Source: Myrica gale (lineage: Eukaryota; Streptophyta; Magnoliopsida; Fagales; Myricaceae). Taken from it: 64,000 nt of DNA. The stretch covers positions 13,521,001 to 13,585,000 of the forward strand of contig OZ005612.1 in NCBI GenBank assembly GCA_963930655.1, written 5' to 3'. Under the pieces are notes generated by a model that saw only the letters and a program-made list of their open reading frames with translations, was not told the DNA's origin and did no database searches. Shown one piece after another: positions 36,181-47,358 of this stretch. Positions within the stretch are counted from its first letter, which is position 1. Every line of letters begins with the position of its first letter. Both the position numbers and the translations under genes were made by a program.

Positions 36181-39100
36181 TGTGAGACCCCGATTTTCTC
36201 CTACGTTATTTCTTATGTATTATCTTTTATTTTCCAATGTATTAGCTTTTATTTCATCATGGGGCCATGTTTTTGGCCAATGTATGGCCTAATCCTTATG
36301 TTATGGTACTTGGATTAAAATGAGATTTTATTCCATGAAATTTCTTAAATAATTTTCTTTTCATTTTATGCAAAGTTTAAATTATAATTTTTCTTTAGGA
36401 GCCGAAATTTGCAAGTAAGTTTCTCTCCTATGAATTTATATTTTTCATTTACTTAATATGTTTCATGGACCATAAAATTTAAATTATGATTTAAAGATTT
36501 CTTTATATATGCCGAAAATAGTTAAGGGATAAATCATGAATTTCTTTTGAAGACATTGATTGAATATTTTATGTCATTCATATGTGACATGTATTATTAT
36601 CTTGTGGCCTAGATTAGTAATAGAATTTTCATTAGAATATTAATTGATAAGTTATGTAATAATGTGATAAGGTTTAAGAGAGATTTAAATGATAAGCACA
36701 CTTGCTTATCATAGTGATAAGCAAGCATGATGATAGGTAAGGAAACTTTTAGGGTGATAAGTCCTTGTAGTTATTGTAGAGATAGGCTAGAGTCAATATC
36801 ATAAGATAAGATATCATGTTTATGGGATGATAAGCTATTGGAATGGATTAGATAAGCTAGAGAGCTTATAAGTGATAAGTTAGGTGAAATAGTAACCAAG
36901 TTGAAAGTTAGTTGCATTTTAAATGTGGAAGTAACTAGGTTGGTTGGAAAGCAACCAAACAAAGTAAATGAGATGGCTTTTACGTGAATGAGCTTGTAGT
37001 GAATTGGAAAAGCTAAAAAGTGAAATGCCATGTGAAGTGTAAGAGGTGTAAGATGCATTCAATTAGACAAGACAACACATGGAAGTAAAAAAGAAGAGAA
37101 AAAGCAAGGGAGAAGGGGGCTTTACGTTGGAATCATGTGAGGAGAGAGAGGAAACAATGCAATGCAAGTCATGCTTTATGGAGACAAGGAATTGATGTGA
37201 GAAAAGGGTGAAAAGAGAGAGAGAAGAAGGGATTCATGTTGATCGGCCAAAGCTTCAAATTCACTCCCCTTTCCTTACAAATTTCTCTCTCTTGTCATCT
37301 CAACATCTCTAGTCTTGTGTCATAGCCTTAAAGTTGCCTTGGGAGACTCATTCTCTCACACCTCACTTGCAATTTCCTTGGCCGAATCTCTCATGCACTT
37401 CACTTTCCAAATTCTTCCTCACTTGGCCGAAAGTTTGCTTTGCTCTCAACTCTCTCTCATTTTCTTCTCTTGGCCGAACCATACACCCAAGCTCAAGGTT
37501 TGTTTCCTTTTTCCTCTTACACTCTAAACCACATTCCTCTTGCTTTCCAAATCCCACTCTAAAAGCCCAAGTGTAGACCTCTTTTGTAGTTACCAAATCT
37601 CTCTTGGTGCAACCCCATCTCTTCCTTGGAAAACCCTAACCATTAGCCTCATTTCTCTTCAAGCTTACCACATTTTCTTACCCACCATAGAACCCACATT
37701 AGCTCCTCAAATCAAGCTTGGATATTTTTTAAGGAGGGTGAACCGAAACTTAGAAGAAAGAGGAGTTTAGGAAAAGTTGGTAAAGGTAGAGGTAAGCTTG
37801 GTTCTATTTGATGATCTTACCTAAAGTTTCATAAATACTAACCTAAGGTAAGACCAAATGTGATGTTGTTGGTTTAAGTATAAAGATGGCCGAATGGCTT
37901 CATGTATAGATCTTGAAGTTTTAGGTTGTGATATGTCCTGATATTGTTAGATCTTGAATGCTTAAGAACCCTAGGTTGTTTAAATGCTAGATCTAACCAT
38001 GAAAACCTTAGATCTAAGGTTGAATGTGAAGAAAAATGCAAATGGAGAACAATGCATGTTAAAGGAAGTTAGATCTAGGTCTTGTTGTGTTGGTTGGTTG
38101 CAAGTTGATTATTTTACTTATATCTATGGATGTTAGTGTGTATAAAGTGTGGATCTAATGTTGATGGGAATATTTGATGAAGATATAAAGTTGATGCGTG
38201 CTAGTTAGGTCACAAATGCATGTTATAATTTTTAGCATGAAAAAGTGACATTTTGAGGTATGGCCGAATATGAGATGCTTAGGATTCCATGTATAATTTT
38301 GTATATATTTAGATCTGGACATTGGCCATGATATGTGCAAAATTTATGACCCAATGAATTGTAGATGATTATGTTAGATATTAGATGCATGCAAATTGAA
38401 GGAAACAAAAGAAAACCCAATCGTTTGGATAAAATCATGTGTTGGCCGAATGTTATGAGCATGATATACTGTGTTGGTGCTTTGATTTATAGATCCTAGG
38501 TTGTGAAATTGTTGAATGGAGGATGGGATCACCATTGGAGTTGAAGTTGTGACTAAAGGATGCATAAAATGGTAATGGCCGAAAATCATAATGAAATGAA
38601 ACCCTAAGTGCAATTTATGATTAATGGATTATCATTGTTGTGATGGATAAGGAAATTAGGGTTTAGGCTAATTGGAATAAATATTGAAGAATCATGATCA
38701 TGTAATGAAAATATTATTTGGAACCCTAGTTAGGGTTAGTACTCGGGATTAATTGAGGTTTAAAGTCCAAGTTAAGATTTAATCGTGATTAAATAGTTTA
38801 ATATAAGGTTTTAATGGAGTACATGTATTAATAAGAGACTTAGGTTTAATCCTAAAACCGTTGGTGTCTATTAAACCCTAATCAACACATGTAAAAATAT
38901 ATATATTATATTGCAATAAGTATTAATGATTAAATAAACTAAGTCTTGAATATTAGTTAAAGAAAAGAGTAAATAAAATATTTTAAATGATTAAAAGAAT
39001 TTCAGTGATATGTATATATATATATATATATATATATCTTTGATTGATAACAAATTTTAAAAATACAAATGTTTAATGATTACGTACTATTTCTTAAAGT

Positions 39101-40211
39101 CTAAGAAATATTTGAATCGCTTGTAGGCGATCCACGTGTCTTATACACTACCCAGGAAGACCAAGTGTAAGTGGATACTGTAAGTGGACAGTAAGTGTTC
39201 CTTTTTTCAAAACTGGAATGACACACTGCATCGTTTCATGAACAAGCATGAGAGTTTAATCAAGCATGACACGACATGTGCATTGCATGAATTTTTCAAG
39301 AAGAATGTTTATGCAACGATTTTATGGAAAGACTATGAAAAGTTTTATGAAACGATAAGTTAAGTAAAGGGGCACTGGTCGGTACCGTACCATCAAGATG
39401 GACTCCCATACCGAAGGACGAATGCGAGAAGGATGGGTGAATCCACGAGCCGGTGCAACCACACTGAAGGACATTGAGAAGGTGTGGGCCTCCAAGGGTC
39501 AAGTCTAGCCACTGAAGGACGAATGCGAGAAGATTCGCTAGCTGACCATATGTAAGGTCCCCAAGGGAATTCGGGGACGGTTCCAAAGGGAACGCACAAC
39601 CCTGACTTCAGGGGTTAAATGGAGCGAGCCCACAAGTAAAAGATATGAAATGGTTATGAAAACGCTAAGAGTGGCATAAGTATGAATAAGTGATTTTCAA
39701 GGGCCAAGGGCCAACTTTACAAGCAAGTACGAAAAAAAGGTTTTCAAGGGCCTGGGGCCGAATTTAAGCAAGAGCATATGCATACCATGACATGCATGTG
39801 CATCGCTTATCAAGTTTCCTGTTTAAGCAAGCATAAGTCAAGAGCATGTTTCAAATTTATGTCTTTCCCTTACTGAGTCTTTTTGACTCACGTTTTTTTT
39901 AAAATTGTGTCATTCCAGATGCCTTAGGTGAAGAGAGTCAGGAGGACTACCTGACATAGAAGCACAAGAATTATGTTTCATACTTTTGATGATAGTGGTT
40001 TGATCGTCACTAGTTGGCTTTTAATGTATTATATATGTTTTGTATGAAAACTTAATGAGAACCCTGATTATGTATGATTTAGCTCGAATCCCTCGCGATC
40101 CTGTACGTTTCCGCCGTAATCACGTAAGTATATAAGTAAGAACGCTGGAGCCATCCGGGGGATGGCTCGCGGCTGTCACGGTCCCTGGGGGATGCCGTTC
40201 GGGGCGTGACA
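36181..40211 (+). mobile_element. Solo LTR of a related Tekay family (4031 bp)
   Basis: It starts TGTGAGACCCCGATTTTC and ends GGGGCGTGACA, flanked by GAAGG at 36176-36180 and 40212-40216. There is no internal domain or second LTR, so it is a solo LTR left by LTR-LTR recombination. It aligns along its whole length with the A/B LTRs but with many substitutions and indels, so it is older or from a sister subfamily. The GATAAG cluster, the 11-bp-arm hairpin (36701-36725) and the CCACGTGTC block near 39131 are retained. Confidence 0.93.
39013..39037. repeat. (TA)n microsatellite in the solo LTR
   Basis: About 12 TA units. A shorter, variable TA tract occupies the matching place in the A-type LTRs (near 5224 and 29450) and differs by one unit between them. 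Confidence 0.85.
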
Positions 40212-41439
40212 GAAGGAGTTATGCGATCTGTTCACCAGCGAAGCATTTTTGGTACGTGATTAAAGAAACTCGTTGCCTAAATTGATTTGATATTTAATTT
40301 CTTAAAATATCGCAGAAACGAAGCGAGCAAAATAAGAAGAATAGATCAAAGTTGACTGGGAACCACGCTGCTGGTTCGCGTTCCTTCCAGCGCACACGAG
40401 CTTGCATGGTTAGTTAAGAACTAAATTTTAGACTTTATTGTTATTTTTCATAAATAACTTTACGTTATTGCCATGTAGAAAACTCAAGAAAGCGGCGATA
40501 TCAATCCTGCAGAGCTGTATAAAAAGAATTATACAAACAAAGATGGGATTTGGACCTTAGAAGGAGCGAGAGAAATTTATGTAAGTCGCTTTCATTTTAA
40601 TCTACTTTATGTAATTTATGTATATTTATCTACTTTAATGTTTCTGGTAATTATTACCATTTTTTCAGGAACGGATGGATGCCTTCCAGCACCAGTGTGA
40701 TTTAGGAGGAAAGACTTACACCGAAATTGAAGTATATTCCGAGATATTGGGCAAGAAGTCGGGATATGTTCGAAGATTAGGACGCGCGGTTAAGCCTCCA
40801 CCTTCATCAACTTTGACTACACAATCTTCTGATCTACAACTCCAGCTAGCAAAGGCAAGGGATGAGATAGAAGCGATGAGAGTTGCTAGAGAAAAAGACT
40901 TGCAAGAATTTGTGAAGAAACAAGCTGAGATGGAGGCCACGCTGAGGGACCACCGTGAGGAGCAAGAGCGCATCCGGTTGGAGCAGGAGGAGCGCATGAA
41001 AATGGAGCAAGAGCGCATGCGAGTGGAGCACGAGGAGCGCATGCAAAAGGAACAAGAGCGCACGCAAAAGGAGCAAGAGCACTTACGGGCAGAAATATCG
41101 AAGGAGTTAGAGAAGAAAATGTCATCTGTAATGGAGAAGAAAATGAACGACATGTCAAAGCGACTATTCAGCCAGTTTGGAGGTTCGAAAATGTAGATAC
41201 ATCTATGTTGTAATAGATTTGTGATTATGTATTATTACAATGTTATTTTCGATTTAATTGCGGATTACTATTTATTACCATTAATGTGCATTAATATGAG
41301 TAATGTTTTTTTTATTATACTACTATCTGTTATATAAATTTTTTATTATTTTTTTTTCAAAAATCCAAATTATGTTTCAACCATTTGATCGGTAGTTAAA
41401 TGCCTAGCTATTAATATATCGTCAATATTAAAAATATGT

Positions 41440-41875
41440 AATGTCGATCGATTAGTAAAGTCATCGATCGATCGTCAATTGTAAAAATATGTAATGTTGA
41501 TCGATCCGTAAAGTCATCGATCGATCGTCACAATTATACAGATCGATCAATGACGTAGTCAGTGATCCATCGCTTTAATCACCGACCGATCAGTTTTTGT
41601 TAAGACGATGGATCATTACAAAAGCCGATCGATCACTAATAAATTACAATCGATCGCCATTAATATAGCGATCGATCGTCTATTTCTTACAATTCCATCG
41701 GTAAAAATGGCTGATCAATCTCCAATAATTCACCGATCGATCGTATAACAGATCTATCACAAATTCACCGATCGACCGTTTATACCGATCAATCACTAGT
41801 TTAATCGATCCATCACTAAGCCAAGTACGATCAATCATCACTTGTAACGATCTATCGCTATATTTAGTGACGAAA
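41440..41875. repeat. CACTA right subterminal repeats (GATCGATCG palindromes)
   Basis: There are about twenty GATCGATCG-like motifs in roughly 400 bp in both orientations, several as ATCGATCGATCGTC. The density and motif match the left subterminal region. Confidence 0.8.
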
Positions 41876-42059
41876 AAAATCCGTCACTAAAAACTTTTCG
41901 TGACGAAATTCGGGTTTCGTCACTAAATACATTTTGTGACGCTCTTACACTGACGAAGCTGGTGACGAAAAAATTTCGTCACTAATGCTTTTAGTGACGA
42001 AATTTTGACTTTCAGTGACAAAAAATTTTGTCACTAAAAGTCATTTTTTTTTGTAGTGT
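41865..42059 (-). repeat. CACTA right terminal region with GTGACGAAA inverted motifs
   Basis: Alternating TTAGTGACGAAA and TTTCGTCACTAA blocks form several short hairpins. The sequence ends TTTTTTTGTAGTG at 42059, the reverse of the family terminus CACTACAAAAAAA. TGG follows and could be the 3-bp target copy, but the left partner is not available to test it. Confidence 0.85.
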
Positions 42060-42228
42060 GGGGTCGTAAAATTCATTTATGGAAATTTTCATGTGTAAAT
42101 GAAAGATATTTTTACATAAGATATCAATCAATGTGTTTCGGGTACCATGGAAGTTATACAAAAATGCGTGCAAGTTATTTCATTGTTCTTTTCTCAACTC
42201 GTGTACATCTAGGTTATTATATATGCAG

Positions 42229-42429
42229 CTAATGACATAAAAAATTGTCCAAGATCATCATTCCAAATCCAACGGCAACCATCAAGCCATAAGGCAAAAG
42301 TCCATGCATGTTTTTCATTACCTCTTCTAATGCCATTTCAAGGCCATCAAGCTCCCTTGGAACTCCCTTTAGAGCACTGCCGCGACCCTCCATGTCAAAT
42401 GGTTCCATCTTTACATTTTTTCGGCTCAT
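42229..42429 (-). CDS. Possible small ORF, 66 aa, unknown
   Basis: The ATG at 42429 opens MSRKNVKMEPFDMEG. The protein ends with a hydrophobic stretch (LLPYGLMVAVGFGMMIL) that could be a tail anchor, followed by DNFLCH and a stop. The non-repetitive composition is slightly more protein-like than its surroundings. I recognise no family, no upstream exon and no regulatory signal. Chance is a real alternative. Confidence 0.2.
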   Translation of the reverse strand: MSRKNVKMEPFDMEGRGSALKGVPRELDGLEMALEEVMKNMHGLLPYGLMVAVGFGMMILDNFLCH

Positions 42430-43702
42430 AAATCACACACGCACAAGCTTAGGAGTAATCAAACTCAAAACTTTCAAAGGATGATCATGCCATAGATGAC
42501 TTACAACTCACATGCAAACATGAAAATGAAATGATCTCTTCATCAACTCAAGAGGGAGCAACATTTTCATCAGGAAAAGAAGCTCAAAAGCATTCAAAAA
42601 CACGACATCCCATGAACCAAACTTGCATGCACTACCCTTACCCAACTTGTGGATTTGCTCTTTAAAATCTTTGAGAAAAACCAATGGCAACAAGAATCTA
42701 GATTAGGTTTGTGAAGAAAGAAAAATGGAGGTAAAACCAAGAAAGACAACCAAAGGGGGCCGTGGAGGATGGACCTCCATTTTGGCCGAAACCCCCTTCC
42801 CCCTCCATCCCCATTTTTTTTTCTTACCTTTTTCTTCTTCCTTCTCCTTCCTCTCTTCTTTGGCTTCTTATTGAGATAGACATTGAAATTAAATGCAGCA
42901 GAAAACATAGATCATTGGAACAAGAGGAGCCGCTGCAGGTTTGAAATTGACTATCGACCTTATACAAAAGAGGAGACAGCTCTGCAATTGAAGAAATAAA
43001 GTTGTTGTCTTATCAAGAATAGAAGTTGTTGCAGACAGGAAAGAAAGGAGTTATAATATTAGGCCTATAGCTATAATGTTCAGTCTGTAGTCATAAATGA
43101 TCCTTTTTTTTAATCTGATTTTAGACACATGTAGAGTTCTCTTCTTTGTAAATTTGAAAACAACGAATACAATTCAATTCCCTTGGCTCACCAAGTTGGT
43201 AATCAGCCAAAACTCTCATCTCGGTTTTTTGTCACTTCTCCCTCTTTTTTTCTCTATTCTTTTCTTCTATTTTTCTCTTTTTCTCCCTTTATCTCTCTAT
43301 CTCATGGTGCCACCCCTTTTGAGTTGCAAGAGTTAAAAATTTTGTCTTTTTCACCCTCATCATTACCTAGGCTAGTAGATGTAGGCTATGTTTTAAAAGG
43401 TTGCAATGATTAACCAAAAGTAAACAAGAAAAGCAAGCATTTTTATTGGGTAGTATGTTTTGTTTAAGACAATGAGAGACACTTGGAAATAAAACTTGTT
43501 TTTGTCTCAAACTAACCCATAATTACAACTAATTTAGGTGGGGAGTTCATCAATGTGGCAGGCCATGCTAGTGCTAATGGGTTTGGACTCCTTTTGCTAC
43601 CCAAGCCCACTCGAAGGTCCAAAGTCTAGCCCAATAGTCACCTAGGTCCAGCCCTTAATGGTCAAACAAAGCCCCTGGTGCAAGCCCAAAGATTGAGGTC
43701 CA

Positions 43703-43711
43703 CTAATAGAA
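43703..43711. repeat. Target-site duplication of MULE-1 (left CTAATAGAA; right CTAATAAAA at 45894-45902)
   Basis: Nine bases flank each terminus with one mismatch (8 of 9 identical). Nine-base duplications are the hallmark of Mutator-like elements. Confidence 0.8.
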
Positions 43712-44238
43712 GGGGTAAACTCATAGTTAGCTCCATATCTTTGGGGCAAAATAAAGTTACTATTCTTATTTTTTAAACCAACAATTTGAGACCCCTATGT
43801 TTCAAAATCATTCAATCCTCACCCCCCGTTTAAATTCATCGTCAAATGAGACGGTTTTTCGTGAAATGACCAGAATGCCCTTGATAAGTGATTGGTGGAT
43901 GACCAGACTGCCCTTGCTCTCTTTGTGCCAGACGAATACCAAAACCAATGACCCACGTGCTTTAAGCTCCTGCACGTTTCGGAAATGAGTACTGCCGGTC
44001 TAGCTCATTGCTTCCTTTGTTTCGGTTGCCTTTTTTTTGCTGGATATTTGTTTCGGTTGTGATCTCGCATTCTCGTATTTTCGTTTATGCAAATAATTAC
44101 CTAACTAGAAGCCGGTGGTGGAAGGGGACGTGAAGAGAGAGAGAGCTCACGTCTTTGGTCTTGGAGAGTAGAGGCCGGTTAATCTAGCTGACCCACCGAA
44201 GTCGAGAACTGCGACGCAAACAGTGCCATGTACCGTAA

Positions 44239-44558
<320 letters not shown>

Positions 44559-44571
44559 TGACCCACGACTT

Positions 44572-44744
44572 CGGAATGGGTGGATGAAGGCGTATGGTCT
44601 CTTTGAGAGAGCATTTTAGGTATGTTAGCTTCTCGAAGTCTCTCTCTTCAATTCGTCGGTCCAGACCCACGACTTTGAAGAGTTCTTGTTGGACCCTCTT
44701 TAGATCCTCTGGACTTCTCATCAGCTCCGCCAAACATCACGTCC
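44572..44744 (-). pseudogene. Captured cytochrome P450 fragment, CYP84A (ferulate 5-hydroxylase)-like
   Basis: The minus strand reads DVMFGG after an acceptor-like TTTTACAG. It then has a deletion that shifts frame into AELMRSPEDLKRVQQEL, continuing VVGLDRRIEERDFEKLTYLK and the K-helix LKETIRLHPPIP with the conserved ExxR. This spacing and wording match CYP84A, the P450 of syringyl lignin synthesis. The missing bases correspond to the oxygen-binding I-helix segment after FGG, and the heme-binding cysteine region is absent, so it is a non-functional piece. It is joined upstream to a terpene synthase fragment in the same orientation. Confidence 0.82.
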
Positions 44745-45207
44745 TGTAAAATAGAGTTTTCACAGCAACTTTTGCGCCGTTCAACCAGTTCCTGATCTTC
44801 ACCTCCAGTACCTCCCATTGCACTTAAAAAGTATTCATTGTTATTTTCTATCAAACCTTGAATGTCTTCACTACGTAAGAACCAACAAAACCGATCTGCA
44901 GAAGAGACAGAAAGACAAATAATTGGTTTATTGTTGATTATAACTCATGTGACAGAGATAGCTGCTCGATCGTTGCTTGGATCCAGGCACATACCCTACG
45001 ATACACCATATCCATGCATACGAAGGAGCCGAAATGCCAGAGTGTCCTTGGAAACTCGTTCTTTTTTTGGTGTTTTCTCTTCAGTTTTCTTACGTACCTG
45101 TAAACTCGTTCCAAAACTACTCATGTTTCTTGGACAAAATGCTCAGCAAGTCCCAGCCTTATTAACTGGTTGGCCATGCAAAGGTTGATAAGGTCTTCGT
45201 CCATGGG
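44745..45207 (-). pseudogene. Captured terpene synthase fragment (N-terminal domain)
   Basis: The minus strand gives PMDEDLINLCMANQLIRLGL, AEHFVQE, then (after a stop) VVLERVYRYV, then KDTLAFRLLRMHGYGVS. After an intron-like gap (about 44893-44975, ending TTCTGCAG) it continues RFCWFLRSEDIQ and NNEYFLSAM. These blocks occur in this order in the N-terminal helical domain of plant terpene synthases. The catalytic DDxxD domain is missing and in-frame stops are present. The subfamily cannot be fixed; the wording reminds me of the TPS-e/f side. It ends directly at the CYP84A-like fragment. Confidence 0.72.
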
Positions 45208-45893
45208 ATAAGTTGGCGGAACTACGATAAAAATTACGTTTCATGCCACGAAAGGGAAAAAAGGAGAAAAACTGGTACGTACGTGAAATGGAAGTTTAGA
45301 CCAAGAAATGGAAGACTGGGGACTCTCTATTTTAGCTGCTCTGTTCCTGTTGACGGATTTCCTGAGAGTAGCATGAGGGAGTTCTAGTTGTTGCTCTGCT
45401 ATTTTCTTCTCTTTGTTATTGCACGAGGGTTTGGAAGAAAGTAGTATTAAAATATGTAAATTAGTCTGAAGAGGTACAGAGTACGAGTATCAGACTGTAC
45501 ACGTGTTCTCCAATGTTGGGATTCATGTATGCACAAAGTGCTTGGAGAAGGCGGGGAAAGCCGTGAAAGGGTGCGCCCCGAGGAGGGAAGACAGAGGTCT
45601 AAATGCCGGGTGTTATTTGAGATATTCAACTGCGGAGGAGGAGAAGAAGAATATTCGAGATTGAGACCACAGGGAAAGTAAAGGCCTTTTAAGGGTAGTT
45701 TTGTCATTTCAGGTGGAATAGAGGCACGTGTCATGCACGTGGACGAAAAAACGTCTAATTTGACGGTGAATTTAAATGGAGGGCGAGGATTGAGTGATTT
45801 TGAAAGATAGGGGTCTCAAATTGTTGATTTGAAAAATAAGGTTAGTAACTTGATTTTGCCCCAAAGATATGGAGCTAACTATGAGTTTACCCC

Positions 45894-46197
45894 CTAATAA
45901 AATTAAACAAGTCATCTAACAATTTATTAAAAATAATATTGATAACTAACAAAAATTAAACAAGAGAGAAATATGGAAATAATAGTTCTGAAAAAAATAC
46001 TTGATCAAGTGTAATAAAATTAGCAAGGTATCAATTGTATAAAAGAAACAATAAAATAAAACAGGGAATTCAATGCAATGACGTAGAAATAATTTATACA
46101 GCTGAAAAGGAAATCATTAAACCGTCTTAGGTAAACTTCAAAAGTTTAAAAAGGGAGGGGGTGTCATAGGGTCAGACACCTCCGGGAGGACTTTTGT
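45894..46197. other. AT-rich interval, no gene seen
   Basis: Low-complexity A/T-rich sequence between MULE-1 and the LINE fragment. The last 50 bases (GGGAGGGGGTGTCATAGG onward) may belong to the 3' part of that LINE. Confidence 0.4.
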
Positions 46198-47340
46198 TTA
46201 ATCTGCAATAATGTTGTTACACAAGTCAAGGCACATCACAGCTGCCATGGAAGAATCAATCCTTATCGCTGCATCATATTGAAATCTATAAGCAGATCTT
46301 TGTAAAGTTTTTCTTGTGCTGTGATGATGAATGGAGGGAGCTTCATGCCAAGCACTAAAATACTCTTTTGATGAGCGTGTGATGGCAGTAGAGACTTCAA
46401 TGGGATTTACTTTAGTAGCAGGATCGAGTACTTTGTTCCTTAGCATCCATACCTGATCAAAAGTTAGTACTACAAACATTTAGAAGTGATGTACTTCTTC
46501 ATTGAACTTAGATATCGATTCTAACTCACCACAGGAATTAATGGAATGGTCAATCCTTCCACAATGATAGCAAAAATCTAATAGCTATTTATACTTGAAA
46601 GAGATTTTTTCCGGATTCCCAGAAGGACGGGAAATAGAAATCTCGTTTTGAGTGGTAGTGAGACATCAAATTCAACTTTAATTCGGAAAAAGGCCACACC
46701 AAACGGAAGAGACTCAATCTCTAATAATGTTTCCATGTGCCTGCCAATAAAGGGAATATTTTGTAAAGAGGCAATGGAGAGGGGCATCCGTGCAGGGACC
46801 TAGAATTGGGCTTTTGAGAGGTCAATATCCTCAATGTCGGAGTCTCAATGCCATTATTTTAGAATCATTAGATGATCTTTTGAAGTTTCAGGGAGCGAAT
46901 TGGAGAACATAATCTTTCTCAGTACTTCTTTTGAATCTGAATAGAAATATGTAATTCTTTAGGTCCTCGATAGAGAGCTCTGTAGTAAAGTGCAAAACTT
47001 TACGAATGGTCTCTAGCAAGGAGAGCTCTGGGTTTGGTGTGTTATTCATGGGTATTTCCATGTGTCAGGGGTTGGAACCTAGGCAGGAGAGGAAAGAGGG
47101 AGATCGGGGGTAGAGTTTAGACGGTGGTGGGAGCTTTAGAGAAAAATGGGTGATCTGGATAGAAGAATGAGTGGTGGGAGTGGGTACTGGGAGACGAGGA
47201 GAGAGTTGATTTTGTGAGTATAGTGAGCTGTGAAGGGCAGGGAAGGGGAAGAAGAGAAGTGGAGGAGGTGTAGAGACAATCAGAGGTCAGGGGAGAGAGG
47301 AGAGAGAACCTTTAGGAGGAAGAACCATAAAGGTTAGAAT
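46198..47340 (-). pseudogene. LINE (L1-type) remnant: 5' leader, ORF1 start and RNase H, internally deleted
   Basis: Reading the minus strand: a G/A-poor leader (47340-47053), then ATG at 47052 with MNNTPNPELSLLETIRKV, then the DUF4283-type region (RFKRSTEKDYVLQ) and a zinc knuckle near 46560 (CYHCGRIDHSINSCG). This is followed almost directly by an RNase H-type segment (VWMLRNKVLDPATKVNP, YDAAIRIDSS). The endonuclease and reverse transcriptase are missing, so this copy has a large internal deletion. It is the same LINE family as 54779-58162 and the hairpin 53289-53944. Confidence 0.68.
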
Positions 47341-47349
47341 TAGCTACAA

Positions 47350-47358
47350 TTCAGTTAT
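47350..47358. repeat. Target-site duplication TTCAGTTAT of MULE-2 (left; right copy 52242-52250)
   Basis: A perfect 9-bp direct repeat directly flanks the inverted termini. Together with the long inverted repeats it defines the element ends. Confidence 0.95.

Larger units (their letters stand above)
35432..41196 (+). pseudogene. Second CACTA gene (TNPA-like, plant Transposase_24 type), split by a solo LTR
   Basis: ATG 35432 opens a Ser/Pro-rich first exon. Introns with GTAAG/TAG borders separate it from GRTRGVVWRR (about 35673 on) and from MHAYFKKFSSKE (about 36006 on). The frame reads EEQ-stop-K up to the solo LTR and continues after it as ELCDLFTSEAF, so the LTR lies inside one exon. Later exons give NKKNRSKLTGNHAAGS (from about 40318), YTNKDGIWTLEGAREIY and MDAFQHQCDL. 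The last exon (40669-41196) has a charged coiled coil of EQERM-type repeats. Stops at 35564-35566 and 36174-36176 disable it. Proteins of this type bind the subterminal repeats. Confidence 0.8.
1416..42059 (+). mobile_element. CACTA (En/Spm) DNA transposon, degenerate host of nested insertions
   Basis: The element has a TNP2-like gene, a second gene with a plant Transposase_24-type region and a coiled-coil tail, matching subterminal repeats at both sides, and a right terminus reading CACTACAAA on the minus strand (TTTGTAGTG at 42051-42059, then TGG as a possible 3-bp target copy). Removing the interval 3990-32320 and the solo LTR plus one target copy (36181-40216) leaves about 8.3 kb, a normal size for an autonomous CACTA. 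It must now be immobile: the left terminus was not found, both genes carry several stops, and two retrotransposon insertions split them. The start coordinate is the first subterminal repeat, not a proven terminus. Confidence 0.85.
42060..43711. other. Interval between CACTA and MULE-1, no confident gene
   Basis: No recognisable protein, terminal repeat or RNA gene. A G/A-rich block (minus strand 42780-42880) gives long low-complexity frames in several phases, which argues against coding. A possible small ORF at 42229-42429 is listed separately. Confidence 0.4.

Noticed and set aside
41865..42059. CRISPR-like array of short repeats
   Set aside because: The TTAGTGACGAAA blocks are inverted, irregular and sit at a CACTA terminus in plant DNA.
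42594..42908. Minus-strand frame rich in Lys/Arg
   Set aside because: Comes from an A/G-rich low-complexity tract and has no conserved features.
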